Below are positions 1 through 7,757 of a stretch of DNA of 11,459 nt, piece after piece (position 1 is the stretch's first letter; every line of letters begins with the position of its first letter). Where the stretch lies: positions 1-11,459 of the forward strand of contig JAEWEH010000341.1 in assembly GCA_023389535.1 (NCBI GenBank). Reading direction: 5' to 3'. The notes beneath the pieces are model-generated. The model searched no databases and was not told the origin of the DNA. It saw nothing but the letters and a program-made list of their open reading frames with translations. A program made the translations under genes and the position numbers. This DNA comes from Pseudomonadota bacterium. GTDB lineage: Bacteria > Pseudomonadota > Gammaproteobacteria > Burkholderiales > Burkholderiaceae_B.

Positions 1-747
1 CTGTTGGCCTGAAGAAAACAAGTAGCCGCCATGGCCTGGGGTGTGCCCATGCAAGGGCACCGAGACGACCCCGGGCAGCACGGTTGCCCCGGCCTTGAAT
101 TCCTTGAGCCGTCCCGACGCGGCGTAGGGCGCCACCGCATCTTGGGCCAGCTTAAAAGAGGGTTGTGCGGATGGTGCAGCCCGGGCCGCGGCCTTGCTAT
201 CGAGCCAGAAATCCAATTCTTCCTTCGCCACATAGACCGTTGCATTCGGGAAGGCCGCCTTGCCATCGGCCGTGGTGATCCCGCAAACATGATCACCATG
301 GAGGTGGGTCAATAAGATGCTGTCGACCTGGACGGGCTCATAGCCCGCTGCCCGAAGTTGGTGCTGCATGCCGCCCAGGGTCGGGCCGAAACACTGGGCG
401 GCGCCTGCGTCAACCAGGATCAGGTGTTTTCCGGTATTGATCAGAAAGCCATTGACTGCGGTCTGGACGCCCTTGTCGGCGCGCGGTACGAACATCTGTG
501 CGAGCAAGGACTGTATGTCCGATGCGCTCGCGCCCTTGAGCAGTTCGGGTTTCAGGCCAATATAGCCGTCATAAAGCGCGGTGGTTTCCAGATCGCCGAC
601 CATCATGCGGTAGTAACCGGCGACTTGCCCGTCCTGCCGTGCTGGAGCTTCCGCGCGTGCCGCGGCAGCCCCCAGTGCGGCGCCAAGCATACAGCACGTC
701 GCGAGTATTGTCCGCGCAATGTGGAAGCGTGTCGTGTTGGCTGCCAT
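1..747 (-). CDS. Exported metallo-beta-lactamase-fold hydrolase (partial, C-terminus beyond window)
   Basis: This is a probable zinc hydrolase of the MBL-fold superfamily, acting in the periplasm; the substrate is unknown. The N-terminus has a basic stretch, a hydrophobic Ala/Leu/Cys-rich core and an Ala-rich cleavage region ending near residue 33, as in a signal peptide. The metal motif H148-L-H150-G-D152-H153 is intact and a second motif, GHTPGH (residues 234-239), supplies the next ligand. The frame stays open through base 1, so about 249 residues are seen and the C-terminus is missing. The ATG at 747 is chosen because AGGGA (756-760) lies 8 bases before it; the ATG at 753 overlaps the cbpM stop as ATGA but sits almost on that Shine-Dalgarno. 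It is last in the cbpA-cbpM operon and probably translationally coupled. The sequence resembles the general periplasmic MBL-hydrolase family more than true beta-lactamases; lactonase or beta-lactamase activity cannot be decided here. Confidence 0.88.
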   Translation of the reverse strand, partial: MAANTTRFHIARTILATCCMLGAALGAAAARAEAPARQDGQVAGYYRMMVGDLETTALYDGYIGLKPELLKGASASDIQSLLAQMFVPRADKGVQTAVNGFLINTGKHLILVDAGAAQCFGPTLGGMQHQLRAAGYEPVQVDSILLTHLHGDHVCGITTADGKAAFPNATVYVAKEELDFWLDSKAAARAAPSAQPSFKLAQDAVAPYAASGRLKEFKAGATVLPGVVSVPLHGHTPGHGGYLFSSGQQ

Positions 748-749
748 GG

Positions 750-1085
750 TCATCTTCCCTTGACACCGCGGCTACCCAGCCTGGTGCGCAGATGGTTAAG
801 TTCGGCTTCGAGTTCGTCGATGCGGCCCAGCAGCCGCAGGGCCATTGTCATGCCGGGCCGGTCCAGGTCGAAGTCGTCGCGCAAGCGGCGGGCGGTACGC
901 GCCACGGTTACGCAATGAACCTGGAAGGAATAATGCTCCGCATCTCGATTCGAAGGCTCGATGATGCCCATGTCGATCAGCTCCAGCAGGTCTTCCTTGG
1001 CCAAGCCGGAGGCGTCGATGATGTCCTGCAAGGAGCAAGACTGGCTGGCCTGTTGCCACAGACTTTCAGTGATGCGTATCGTCAT
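750..1085 (-). CDS. cbpM: CbpM, modulator of the co-chaperone CbpA
   Basis: This is a 111-residue cytoplasmic protein of the CbpM family, which in E. coli binds the J-domain of CbpA and inhibits its co-chaperone and DNA-binding activities. The N-terminal part (about residues 17-45, with the stretch [20 protein letters not shown]) looks like a MerR-type winged-helix segment. The C-terminal part (about 60-105) is helical and ends in a Leu/Glu-rich, probably coiled segment ([14 protein letters not shown]). Length and layout fit the family. The start codon overlaps the cbpA stop by 4 bases (ATGA), and its own stop touches the first possible ATG of the MBL gene, so all three are likely translated from one message. 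The identification rests on the pairing with cbpA as well as on sequence. Confidence 0.85.
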   Translation of the reverse strand: MTIRITESLWQQASQSCSLQDIIDASGLAKEDLLELIDMGIIEPSNRDAEHYSFQVHCVTVARTARRLRDDFDLDRPGMTMALRLLGRIDELEAELNHLRTRLGSRGVKGR

Positions 1086-2026
1086 TGTGCGGCTCCTGTT
1101 TTAGACTGGAGGGCGGCCCTTGGATTGAAGTGGGATTCTTTGGCCAATTGCTGGAAGAGCTCCCGCTCGCGCGGTGTCAACTTGGCCGGCAGGGTGATGT
1201 GCACGACGGCATACAAATCACCTTGCCGGCCATCAGCGGATGGCAGCCCGCGGGCCGCCAGGCGCAACCTGCGCTCCGATCCGGTACCCGCGGGTATGGT
1301 CATTTCGACTTCTCCTCCCGGCGTGGGCACACGCACAGGCGCGCCTAGCGCCGCTTCCCAGGGGGACAGAGGCAGATCGATATAAAGGTCGCGCCCGTCC
1401 ACACGATACAGTGGATGAGGCCGAATGGCGATCACGATGTAAAGATCTCCCGGCTTGCCGCCGTTCAGGCCCGAACCGCCCTTGCCGGGCAGGCGCAGGC
1501 GCTGCCCGTCTGCTGCGCCTTTCGGTATGCGGACGTGGAAGGTCTTCGGTGTCCGGTGCAATAGCCCCTGCGCGTCGTATTCGGGCACCGCCACACTGAC
1601 CTCCGTTTCCGCACCCCTGTAGATGTCTTCCACGGTCACCAGCACCGTGACATCGAAATCCTGGCCGCGCAATGGACGCTGTCGGCGTTCCGCACGCTGC
1701 GCAGCGGCAAAGGCCGCCAGCAGGTCGGCCAGGTCCACGTCGGAAAAGTCGGCGCCTGATTCCTGGAAATGTTCCTGCCAGGCATGGGGCGGCACAAAAT
1801 CTTCACCCTGCGAGTGGCGGCCCAGGTTGTCATAGGCAGCGCGCTTTTCAGGGTCTTTCAATGTGGCGTAGGCTTCCGCGATTTCCTTAAATTTGTCTTC
1901 CGCGCCTGATTCCTTGGACACATCCGGGTGATATTGATGCGCCAATTTGCGATACGCCTTTTTTATGTCGGCAGTGCTGGCATCACGTTGCACACCGAGG
2001 ACTTCGTAATAGTCGACATACTTCAT
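1082..2026 (-). CDS. cbpA: CbpA, DnaJ-family co-chaperone (curved DNA-binding protein)
   Basis: This is a 314-residue type II J-domain protein that stimulates the ATPase of DnaK; the E. coli homologue also binds curved DNA in stationary phase. The J-domain is at residues 1-70, with the DnaK-contacting HPD triad at 33-35 and the helix II lysines K22, K23 and K27. A linker (about 70-118) rich in His, Gln, Asp and Ala replaces the Gly/Phe region. The C-terminal substrate-binding double beta-domain follows (about 119-295), with [20 protein letters not shown] and the downstream PGDLYIVI and GDLYAVVHI repeats. There is no CxxCxGxG zinc finger, which separates it from DnaJ itself. The Shine-Dalgarno GGGAG lies 6 bases before the ATG at 2026. 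It is the first gene of the minus-strand operon and is read divergently from the SDR gene. Confidence 0.95.
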   Translation of the reverse strand: MKYVDYYEVLGVQRDASTADIKKAYRKLAHQYHPDVSKESGAEDKFKEIAEAYATLKDPEKRAAYDNLGRHSQGEDFVPPHAWQEHFQESGADFSDVDLADLLAAFAAAQRAERRQRPLRGQDFDVTVLVTVEDIYRGAETEVSVAVPEYDAQGLLHRTPKTFHVRIPKGAADGQRLRLPGKGGSGLNGGKPGDLYIVIAIRPHPLYRVDGRDLYIDLPLSPWEAALGAPVRVPTPGGEVEMTIPAGTGSERRLRLAARGLPSADGRQGDLYAVVHITLPAKLTPRERELFQQLAKESHFNPRAALQSKTGAAQ

Positions 2027-2259
2027 TCGCGCTCCCAGGACATGTCCGTGTTGCCATGGTTGTACCGCTGAGCCGTCTTCCTGGCAAGGCCTGTGGTTCC
2101 GTCGTTTACCTTACCCCATCTTCGCATCCCGGGGAACGCCTGCCGTGATGGTTCCTCGCTCAGGGGCAGGTCTGGCGCTTGCTGATCCGTAGGACAGGCG
2201 TTCAGGCGCAACACGTACGCGTGAGCGCGGATACAGCGAATTTCGGCACGGGGGCTAAA
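2027..2259. promoter_or_regulatory. Divergent intergenic region between cbpA and the SDR gene
   Basis: This 233-base gap must hold the promoters of both divergent transcripts. I do not see a convincing sigma-70 or heat-shock promoter on either strand. An inverted CCTGCC (2139-2144) / GGCAGG (2165-2170) pair with a 20-base spacer is the only symmetry noted and may be chance. Possible upstream starts for the SDR gene, TTG at 2179 and GTG at 2221, lie in this region but lack good ribosome-binding sites. Confidence 0.5.
2250..2254 (+). promoter_or_regulatory. Ribosome-binding site deciding the GTG start of the SDR gene
   Basis: The run GGGGG lies 5 bases before GTG at 2260. The upstream in-frame starts TTG 2179 and GTG 2221 have no comparable purine-rich element, so this site favours the shorter protein. 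Confidence 0.55.
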
Positions 2260-3258
2260 GTGAGTAAAAAGGAAAACGACAAGGCGCAGGTACAAAAGAC
2301 AGAAGACAAGCAGCGGGAGATTCAGGACCAGCAAGATCGGCAGGATGCGGGCAAATCGCAAGATAAGGATAAGCAGCAGAAGCAGGGCGCGGCCCAGACC
2401 GGTGCACGGCCGCATCCCGAGCCGCCGATGCCAGCCCAGCACCTCGAAAAACCGGGCCACGAGCAAGACCTGGATCTGGCGCCGCAATTCGAGGCCCCGG
2501 GATATCGGGGCAGCGGCAAACTTGATGGCAAAGTCGCCTTGATCACCGGCGGCGATTCCGGGATAGGGCGTGCTGTGGCAGTGCTATTCGCTCGTGAAGG
2601 CGCCGATGTCACCGTGGTTTATCTGTCGGAACATGAGGACGCCGAAGAGACGCGCCGCTGCGTTGAGGCCGAAGGGCGCCGTTGCACCTTGATATCGGGC
2701 GACGTCAAGGACGCAGCCTTTTGCACCGAAGCAGTGGGGCAGACCGTAAAGGAATACGGCCATCTGGACATCCTGGTGAACAATGCCGCTTTTCAGGAAC
2801 ACGCCGACACGCTGCTGGACATCGATGAGGCGCGCTTCGATGAAACCATGCGCACCAATGTGTATGGCTATTTCCATATGGCGCGCGCCGCATTGCCGCA
2901 GCTTAAAGAAGGCGATGCCATCATCAATACGGGCTCGGTGACCGGCATCAAGGGCAATGCCCATCTTCTGGATTACTCCACCACCAAGGGCGCCATCCAT
3001 GCCTTCACCATGTCGCTCGCGGGCAATCTGGCCAAGCAAGGCATACGGGTGAACGCGGTGGCGCCAGGCCCGGTCTGGACCCCGCTGAACCCGGCCGACC
3101 AATCGCCCGAGCAGCTGAAGTCCTTCGGCAGCCAGACTGCCCTGGGCCGGCCGGCGCAGCCGGAGGAAATCGCACCGGCCTACGTCTTCCTGGCGTCGGC
3201 GGCGTGCTCCAGCTATATCACCGGTATTGTCTTGCCGATCACCGGCAGTCCGGGTTGA
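2260..3258 (+). CDS. YghA/GSP39-like short-chain dehydrogenase with charged N-terminal tail
   Basis: This is an NAD(P)-dependent classical short-chain dehydrogenase/reductase of the YghA / general-stress-protein-39 type, predicted cytosolic; the substrate is unknown. With the GTG start at 2260 it has 332 residues. Residues 1 to about 45 are a low-complexity tail of Lys, Gln, Asp and Glu. A Pro-rich joint (about 48-82, HPEPPMPAQ...APGY) typical of this subfamily follows, then the Rossmann domain: cofactor loop TGGDSGIG at 96-103, NNAA at 174-177, and catalytic tetrad N200, S226, Y239, K243 (Y-S-T-T-K). The C-terminus ends in the usual ITGIVLPITGSPG. Relatives are induced by general or oxidative stress in other bacteria, but no regulatory site is visible here. 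The tail is longer and more charged than I expect for the subfamily; it may be disordered. It is divergent from cbpA and 109 bases upstream of the DUF411 gene. Confidence 0.92.
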   Translation: MSKKENDKAQVQKTEDKQREIQDQQDRQDAGKSQDKDKQQKQGAAQTGARPHPEPPMPAQHLEKPGHEQDLDLAPQFEAPGYRGSGKLDGKVALITGGDSGIGRAVAVLFAREGADVTVVYLSEHEDAEETRRCVEAEGRRCTLISGDVKDAAFCTEAVGQTVKEYGHLDILVNNAAFQEHADTLLDIDEARFDETMRTNVYGYFHMARAALPQLKEGDAIINTGSVTGIKGNAHLLDYSTTKGAIHAFTMSLAGNLAKQGIRVNAVAPGPVWTPLNPADQSPEQLKSFGSQTALGRPAQPEEIAPAYVFLASAACSSYITGIVLPITGSPG

Positions 3259-3367
3259 TGCGGCGCAAGCGGGATCCCGTTGGCTCCGGGTAGAATAGGC
3301 GGCGAATGTGGTGGGCCGCCGGGCGCGCCATATCCCGCCTTATACGTTTTTCTCTGGAGCAGTTTTC

Positions 3368-3787
3368 ATGAAGTTATTGCTCGCAGCCGCCGCCCTGGCG
3401 GCCGCATCGTCGTCCGTGGCGCATGCTGCTGGCGCAGCCATTACCGTGTACCAGGATCCCAACTGCGGTTGCTGCAACGGCTGGGTCGATCACATGCGGG
3501 AATCCGGCTTCGACGTCACTGCGATCAAGACGGCGGACATGGCGAACGTCAAGCAGAAGCTCGGCGTGCCCACGCAGCTTGCGTCCTGCCATACCGGCGT
3601 GGTCAAGTCCACTGGCCAGATCATAGAAGGCCACGTGCCCGCCACAGCTGTCGATAAAATGCTCGCCGACCCGTCGGTGCGTGGTGTGGCTGCGCCGGGC
3701 ATGCCACTGAATGCGCCCGGCATGGGCGCATTGGACGGCAACCTCGTTACTGTCGACTTTGCCGGAAAGCCATTTTCCAGGGATTAA
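3368..3787 (+). CDS. Exported DUF411 family protein (putative metal-binding)
   Basis: This is a 139-residue small exported protein of the DUF411 family, often found with copper and other metal-resistance genes; its biochemical role is not established. A signal peptide is clear: M-K, then a Leu/Ala core and a likely cut after A-H-A near residue 20. The mature part begins with the family hallmark YQDPNCGCCNGW, holding C33, C35 and C36. It continues with C74-H75-T-G-V-V and the EGHVPA motif with H89, giving a Cys/His set suited to metal or redox chemistry and a thioredoxin-like layout. GGAG (3356-3359) lies 8 bases before the ATG at 3368; the frame extends upstream to 3308 but without a better site. 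It follows the SDR gene on the same strand after 109 bases, so it may or may not share its transcript. Its stop is only 22 bases from the convergent phosphoketolase stop. Confidence 0.9.
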   Translation: MKLLLAAAALAAASSSVAHAAGAAITVYQDPNCGCCNGWVDHMRESGFDVTAIKTADMANVKQKLGVPTQLASCHTGVVKSTGQIIEGHVPATAVDKMLADPSVRGVAAPGMPLNAPGMGALDGNLVTVDFAGKPFSRD

Positions 3788-3788
3788 G

Positions 3789-3806
3789 GCCGCGCACGCT
3801 GGCGGC
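3789..3806. terminator. Weak GC hairpin between convergent genes
   Basis: The 22-base gap between the DUF411 and phosphoketolase stops contains GCCGC, an 8-base loop and GCGGC, which can form a 5-bp stem readable on both strands. There is no T-run on either side, so it is not a classical intrinsic terminator. Its position between two convergent stops is the main argument for a terminator role. Confidence 0.2.
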
Positions 3807-3809
3807 GGA

Positions 3810-6221
3810 TCACACGCCGGCCTGCACTGGCCAGGTCCAGTTCTGTATCTCTTGTTTGTCCATGCCTTCGGTATGGGCTTGGCGGATGCTCAGGACAATT
3901 TGATCCTTGAGCCATTCCTTCAGATGCGCACCGGTATCGTGCAGCTTCGGAACCCGATCGATCACATCCATGGCCAGGTTGTAGCGATCGACCTGGTTTT
4001 GAATCAACAGCTCCAGGGGCGTGTTGATGTTCCCTTTCTCTTTGTATCCGCGCACATGGATATTGGGGTGGTTTTTGCGGCGATAGGCCAGCTTGTGGAT
4101 CAGCCAGGGATAGCCATGGAAATTGAAAATCACCGGCCTGCTCTGGGTAAACAGGGCGTCAAAATCTGCGTCAGACAGGCCATGCGGGTGCTCCGTGGAC
4201 GGCTGAAGGCGGTACAGATCCACAACGTTGACGTAGCGAATCTTCAGATCCGGTAGATGTTCCCGCAGGATGGCGACCGCCGCCAATGCCTCTTGCGTCA
4301 AGATGTCGCCCGCGCTGGCCATGACAACGTCGGGTTCTGAACCGGCATCATTGCTTGCCCATGTCCATATGCCTATGCCCTTGGCGCAATGCACGGCTGC
4401 GGCTTCCATATCCAGATACACGGGATGCGCCTGCTTGTCCGCAACAATGACATTGACATAATCCTTACTGCGCAGGCAGTGATCGGCCACACTGAGCAGG
4501 CAATTTGCGTCGGGCGGCAGATAGATGCGCGCGACTTCCGCGCTTTTGTTGCTGACCACGTCCAAAAAGCCGGGATCCTGATGCGTAAAGCCATTATGGT
4601 CCTGGCGCCAGACCAGGGAAGAGATCAGGATATTCAGCGACGACACGGGCGCCCGCCACCTTACCTCGAGCTTGGATTTATCCAGCCATTTCGCGTGCTG
4701 GTTAAACATCGAGTCGATGATATGGACAAACGCTTCGTAGGTATTGAAAAGGCCATGCCGGCCGGTCAGCAGGTAACCCTCCAGCCAGCCCTCCAGCGTG
4801 TGTTCGCTCAGCATTTCCATGACGCGGCCATCCGGTGCGATTTCGGACCCATCGGCATCCTCGGGCTTGATCTGCGCCATCCAGGTCTTCACGCTGGCAT
4901 CATAGACGTCCTGAAGGCGGTTCGACGCGTTTTCATCCGGGCTGAAAAGACGGAAGTTATTCGTGTTCCTTTTCATGACATCACGCAGGAATTTACCTAG
5001 CGTTTCCGTGGGAGAAGCCCGCTTGCTGCCTGGCGCGTCGACTGTGACGGCATAGTCAAAGAAATCCGGCAAGTTCAGGGGCTTGCGCAGCTTCCCGCCG
5101 TTGGCATGCAAATTCGCGCTCATCCTGCGCGTGCCGCTTGGCGCAAGTTTCCGCAGTTCCGCCCGCAGCGTGCCCTGTTCATCAAAGAGTTCATCGGGCC
5201 GATAACTGCGCATCCATTGCTCGACGATACGCAGATGCTCGGGGTTGGATTTCACCTCGGTTACGGGGACCTGATGCGACCGCCAGAAATCCGCCACCTT
5301 GTGGCCGTCCACCTCATTCGGACCGGTCCAGCCTTTGGGGGATCGCAGGATAATCATGGGCCAACGCGGCCTGTGCGCTTTGCCGGTCTGGCGTGCCTGC
5401 TCCTGGGTCGTCCGGATCTGCTGCACGCAAGCATCCAGCGTCGCCGCCATGCTTTGATGCATGATTTCCGGATTGTCGCCCACGACCACATGCGGAGTCC
5501 ATCCATATCCCTTGAAAAGGTCCTGCAGCTCTTCGGACGAGATACGGGCCAGCAGCGTCGGGTTAGCGATCTTGTATCCGTTTAAGTGCAGGATGGGTAA
5601 TACGGCGCCATCACGGACCGGGCTCAGGAACTTGTTCGAGTGCCAGGAGGTTGCCAACGGCCCGGTTTCGGCTTCACCGTCGCCGACCACGACACTGACG
5701 ATCAGATCCGGATTGTCGAAGGCCGCGCCGAATGCATGCGAGACGCTGTAACCCAACTCGCCGCCCTCGTGTATCGACCCCGGGACTTCCGGCGTGCAGT
5801 GGCTGCCCAACTGGCCCGGAAATGAAAACGCCCGGAAGAGCTTAAGCATGCCGTCCGCGTCCATGCTTTTCTCCGGGTAGATCTCTGAATAGGTTCCCTC
5901 GAGATAGCAATGGGCGATCATGGCGGGCGCGCCATGGCCTGGGCCGGAAAGATAGATCATGTTCAAATCGTGCTTGCATATGGCGCGGTTAAGATGGGTC
6001 CATATGAAAGTCTGGCCCGGGTCGGAGCCCCAATGGCCGAGCAAGCGGTTCTTGAAATGCTCCGGGCGCAGCGGTTGCCGGAGCAGGGGATTGTCGCGCA
6101 GGTAAATCATGCCCGCGCACAGATAGTTACTGGCGCGCCAGTAGGCATGTATCTTGGCGAGTTCATCGGGTGCAAGAGGCCGATTTTCAGGGTTCTGATC
6201 GCGGTTAGAAGATGGCTTCAT
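3810..6221 (-). CDS. xfp: Phosphoketolase (xylulose-5-P / fructose-6-P)
   Basis: This is a thiamine-diphosphate enzyme that cleaves xylulose-5-phosphate, and in many members fructose-6-phosphate, with inorganic phosphate to acetyl phosphate plus glyceraldehyde-3-phosphate or erythrose-4-phosphate. It has 803 residues, full length for the family, and is cytosolic. The signatures run in order: HWGSDPGQ at 63-70, SGPGHGAP at 92-99 (H96), GELGYS at 154-159, the ThDP/Mg motif [11 protein letters not shown] at 180-190, [11 protein letters not shown] at 212-222, LSEHTLEG at 471-478 with catalytic Glu E477, [14 protein letters not shown] at 485-498, and HQDPG at 547-551. AGGAG lies 10 bases before the ATG. 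It is monocistronic as far as seen, convergent with the DUF411 gene and divergent from the exporter-ackA operon. Acetate kinase at the far end of that operon would use its product. Whether it prefers xylulose-5-P or takes both substrates cannot be told from sequence alone. Confidence 0.97.
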   Translation of the reverse strand: MKPSSNRDQNPENRPLAPDELAKIHAYWRASNYLCAGMIYLRDNPLLRQPLRPEHFKNRLLGHWGSDPGQTFIWTHLNRAICKHDLNMIYLSGPGHGAPAMIAHCYLEGTYSEIYPEKSMDADGMLKLFRAFSFPGQLGSHCTPEVPGSIHEGGELGYSVSHAFGAAFDNPDLIVSVVVGDGEAETGPLATSWHSNKFLSPVRDGAVLPILHLNGYKIANPTLLARISSEELQDLFKGYGWTPHVVVGDNPEIMHQSMAATLDACVQQIRTTQEQARQTGKAHRPRWPMIILRSPKGWTGPNEVDGHKVADFWRSHQVPVTEVKSNPEHLRIVEQWMRSYRPDELFDEQGTLRAELRKLAPSGTRRMSANLHANGGKLRKPLNLPDFFDYAVTVDAPGSKRASPTETLGKFLRDVMKRNTNNFRLFSPDENASNRLQDVYDASVKTWMAQIKPEDADGSEIAPDGRVMEMLSEHTLEGWLEGYLLTGRHGLFNTYEAFVHIIDSMFNQHAKWLDKSKLEVRWRAPVSSLNILISSLVWRQDHNGFTHQDPGFLDVVSNKSAEVARIYLPPDANCLLSVADHCLRSKDYVNVIVADKQAHPVYLDMEAAAVHCAKGIGIWTWASNDAGSEPDVVMASAGDILTQEALAAVAILREHLPDLKIRYVNVVDLYRLQPSTEHPHGLSDADFDALFTQSRPVIFNFHGYPWLIHKLAYRRKNHPNIHVRGYKEKGNINTPLELLIQNQVDRYNLAMDVIDRVPKLHDTGAHLKEWLKDQIVLSIRQAHTEGMDKQEIQNWTWPVQAGV

Positions 6222-6468
6222 AAGGATATTGCTCCTAGAGTCCGTTTCAGCATTTCTACTAAGCAGTGCGGCCTGCGTTCATGCCTGTTCCGGGCCAGCA
6301 CACCCACGAAAGCTGAACCGCGGCAAATTCCGTGCCGATCCATTGGCGGCGGGAATTCGATAGAATTGAGAACGCCTGTTTACCGATTATCGACACGCCC
6401 CGGCAGTGCTGAACCACCACCACGAATCGACGTATTGAGAATTCTCGCTGCTTTGGATAACAAGCTCT
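6222..6468. promoter_or_regulatory. Divergent promoter region between xfp and the exporter-ackA operon
   Basis: This 247-base non-coding gap must carry the start signals for the phosphoketolase (minus strand) and the exporter operon (plus strand). It is visibly richer in A/T in its right half (about 6350-6465) than the flanking genes. TTGAGA occurs at 6366-6371 and again at 6435-6440; neither is followed by a strong -10 at the right distance. A perfect 10-bp palindrome, GAGAATTCTC, lies at 6437-6446, just upstream of the membrane-fusion-protein start. I cannot assign a regulator. Confidence 0.6.
6282..6297 (-). promoter_or_regulatory. Possible sigma-54-like promoter of xfp (weak)
   Basis: Read on the minus strand, TGGCCCGGAACAGGCA has GG and GC doublets at the spacing of a -24/-12 promoter (consensus TGGCACG-N4-TTGCA). 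It mismatches at the fifth base of the upstream element and at both T positions before the GC. It lies about 60 bases upstream of the phosphoketolase start, a sensible leader length. One such match by chance is quite possible. Confidence 0.15.
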
Positions 6469-7737
6469 ATGGCCACCGGTCCGCAAGTACGCCCACATGC
6501 CAGTTCACCAAGCATCGAGGCACCGTCGCGTCGGAAAGGGAGATGGGCATTTGCGGTCCTTGTACTGCTGGTTGGAGTCGGCCTTTTGGCGTATCGTGCA
6601 TGGCTGGGACCCCTGGTGCCCGCGTACCAGTTGGTCACCCGCCCGCTCGTGCAATATGTGGTGGCAACAGGCCGTATCGTGTCGGAATCCCGCGTCCAGG
6701 TGGGAAGCGAGCTGACTGGCGTGGTCACCGATAGGCTGGTCCGAGAGGGCGATCATGTGCTTGCCGGTCAAATACTGGTTCGATTTCGGGCGGATGAGTT
6801 GCTTGCCAAGCGACAGGAAGCTTTGGCTTCCTTGGCGCAGCTCGACGATGTGCGCCGGCCCAGAGCCATGGCGCAACTAAAACAGGCAGAAGAGCAGTTG
6901 GCCCAGGCCAGGCGAGAGCTAAAGCGGCGCGAGCTGCTGCTGGCCGCGCACGCAACGCCGCGTGAAGAGAAGGAGAGGGCGGAACAGTCCCTGGCCATTG
7001 CATTGGCCGCCGCAGAGCAGGCGCGAGTCGATGCGGCTTCGCTGGCGCCCGGGCAAAGCGAAGAGGCCTTGATACGCGCTCGGCTCGACGCCGCCGAAGC
7101 GGCCTTGTCCAAAACCGTGGTAAGAGCGGAGTTCCCCGGAACGATTCTTACGCGCAATGTGGAGCCCGGCGACCTGGTGCAACCCGGCAAAGTGCTGTTC
7201 GAGATGGCACGCGACGACGACGTCGAAGTCTTGGTGCCGGTTGACGAGCGCAACCTGGGCTTGCTCAGAATAGGCCAACATGCCGTGTGCACTACCGATG
7301 CCTACCCCTCGCAGCAATTTGCCGCGGTAGTGCGCCTTATCGCACCGACCGTCGACGCGCAGCGCGGTACGGTAGACGTGCGATTGGCGATCCAGCATCT
7401 TCCCGACTATTTGCGCGATGATCTGACCGTAACGGCCTCAATTGAAACAGGGCGCCGTGAAAGCGCACTGGTCCTGCCGAATGATGCGCTATTCAATAGG
7501 CAAGACGGGCAGGCCAGCGTTTGGCGTCTACGCGGCGGTATCGCCCAGGAGGTACGAGTCGGGCTGGGCTTGCAGGGAGGAGCCATGACAGAGGTAACAA
7601 CTGGGTTGCAAGAGGGGGACTGGGTGTCTACGTCAATCGATCTGGCCGAAGGGGATCGTGTGCGGCCAGCGGTTACCGCCTCGGACAAGACGCAGCCCGC
7701 GGCACTGGCGCGTAAAGAACTGCCGATCAAATTCTAG
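6469..7737 (+). CDS. Periplasmic membrane-fusion (adaptor) subunit of a tripartite ABC exporter
   Basis: This 422-residue HlyD/MacA-like adaptor probably links an inner-membrane ABC transporter to an outer-membrane channel. A short cytoplasmic N-terminus (1-25) rich in Pro, Ser and Arg precedes one membrane helix (about 26-44, FAVLVLLVGVGLLAY). The first half of the lipoyl/barrel module follows (about 67-107, ATGRIVSES...VREGDHVLAGQ). Two long helices form an antiparallel hairpin, about 110-160 and 166-215, rich in Ala, Glu, Gln and Leu. The second lipoyl half is at 216-247 (VEPGDLVQPGKVLFEM), then a beta-barrel and the membrane-proximal domain to the C-terminus. The ATG at 6469 has only a weak GGA upstream. 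The next gene starts 20 bases after its stop, so it heads the operon. The export substrate is not indicated and no outer-membrane partner is in the window. Confidence 0.9.
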   Translation: MATGPQVRPHASSPSIEAPSRRKGRWAFAVLVLLVGVGLLAYRAWLGPLVPAYQLVTRPLVQYVVATGRIVSESRVQVGSELTGVVTDRLVREGDHVLAGQILVRFRADELLAKRQEALASLAQLDDVRRPRAMAQLKQAEEQLAQARRELKRRELLLAAHATPREEKERAEQSLAIALAAAEQARVDAASLAPGQSEEALIRARLDAAEAALSKTVVRAEFPGTILTRNVEPGDLVQPGKVLFEMARDDDVEVLVPVDERNLGLLRIGQHAVCTTDAYPSQQFAAVVRLIAPTVDAQRGTVDVRLAIQHLPDYLRDDLTVTASIETGRRESALVLPNDALFNRQDGQASVWRLRGGIAQEVRVGLGLQGGAMTEVTTGLQEGDWVSTSIDLAEGDRVRPAVTASDKTQPAALARKELPIKF

Positions 7738-7757
7738 GGCGTGGGCGAGGTTTGCAT

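Noticed and set aside
358..918. Plus-strand frame of 186 codons
   Set aside because: It is antisense to the MBL gene and cbpM, both of which have clear family motifs, and shows no recognisable domain.
639..1385. Plus-strand frame of 248 codons
   Set aside because: It lies opposite cbpM and the 3' half of cbpA and reads as a GC-rich shadow with no motif.
2114..2121. CCCCATCT on the plus strand, like a heat-shock sigma-32 -10 element
   Set aside because: No CTTGAA-like -35 lies 13-15 bases upstream, and it points toward the SDR gene rather than the chaperone gene.
2023..2487. Minus-strand frame of 154 codons with a hydrophobic Leu-rich middle, ending at the cbpA start
   Set aside because: It is antisense to the charged N-terminal tail of the SDR gene; Lys/Gln-rich codons read backwards give Leu/Phe-rich sequence. 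There is no good ribosome site.
3270..3279. Palindrome CGGGATCCCG after the SDR stop, considered as a terminator
   Set aside because: The foldable stem would be about 3 bp with a 4-base loop and no T-run follows, so it is not a plausible intrinsic terminator.
5910..6734. Plus-strand frame of 274 codons across the xfp start and the divergent region
   Set aside because: It covers the antisense of xfp, the promoter gap and the wrong frame of the adaptor gene; there is no coherent protein.
6768..7292. Minus-strand Ser/Ala-rich frame
   Set aside because: It is the antisense of the adaptor's Ala/Glu-rich coiled coil, which produces Ser/Ala/Leu-rich shadows.
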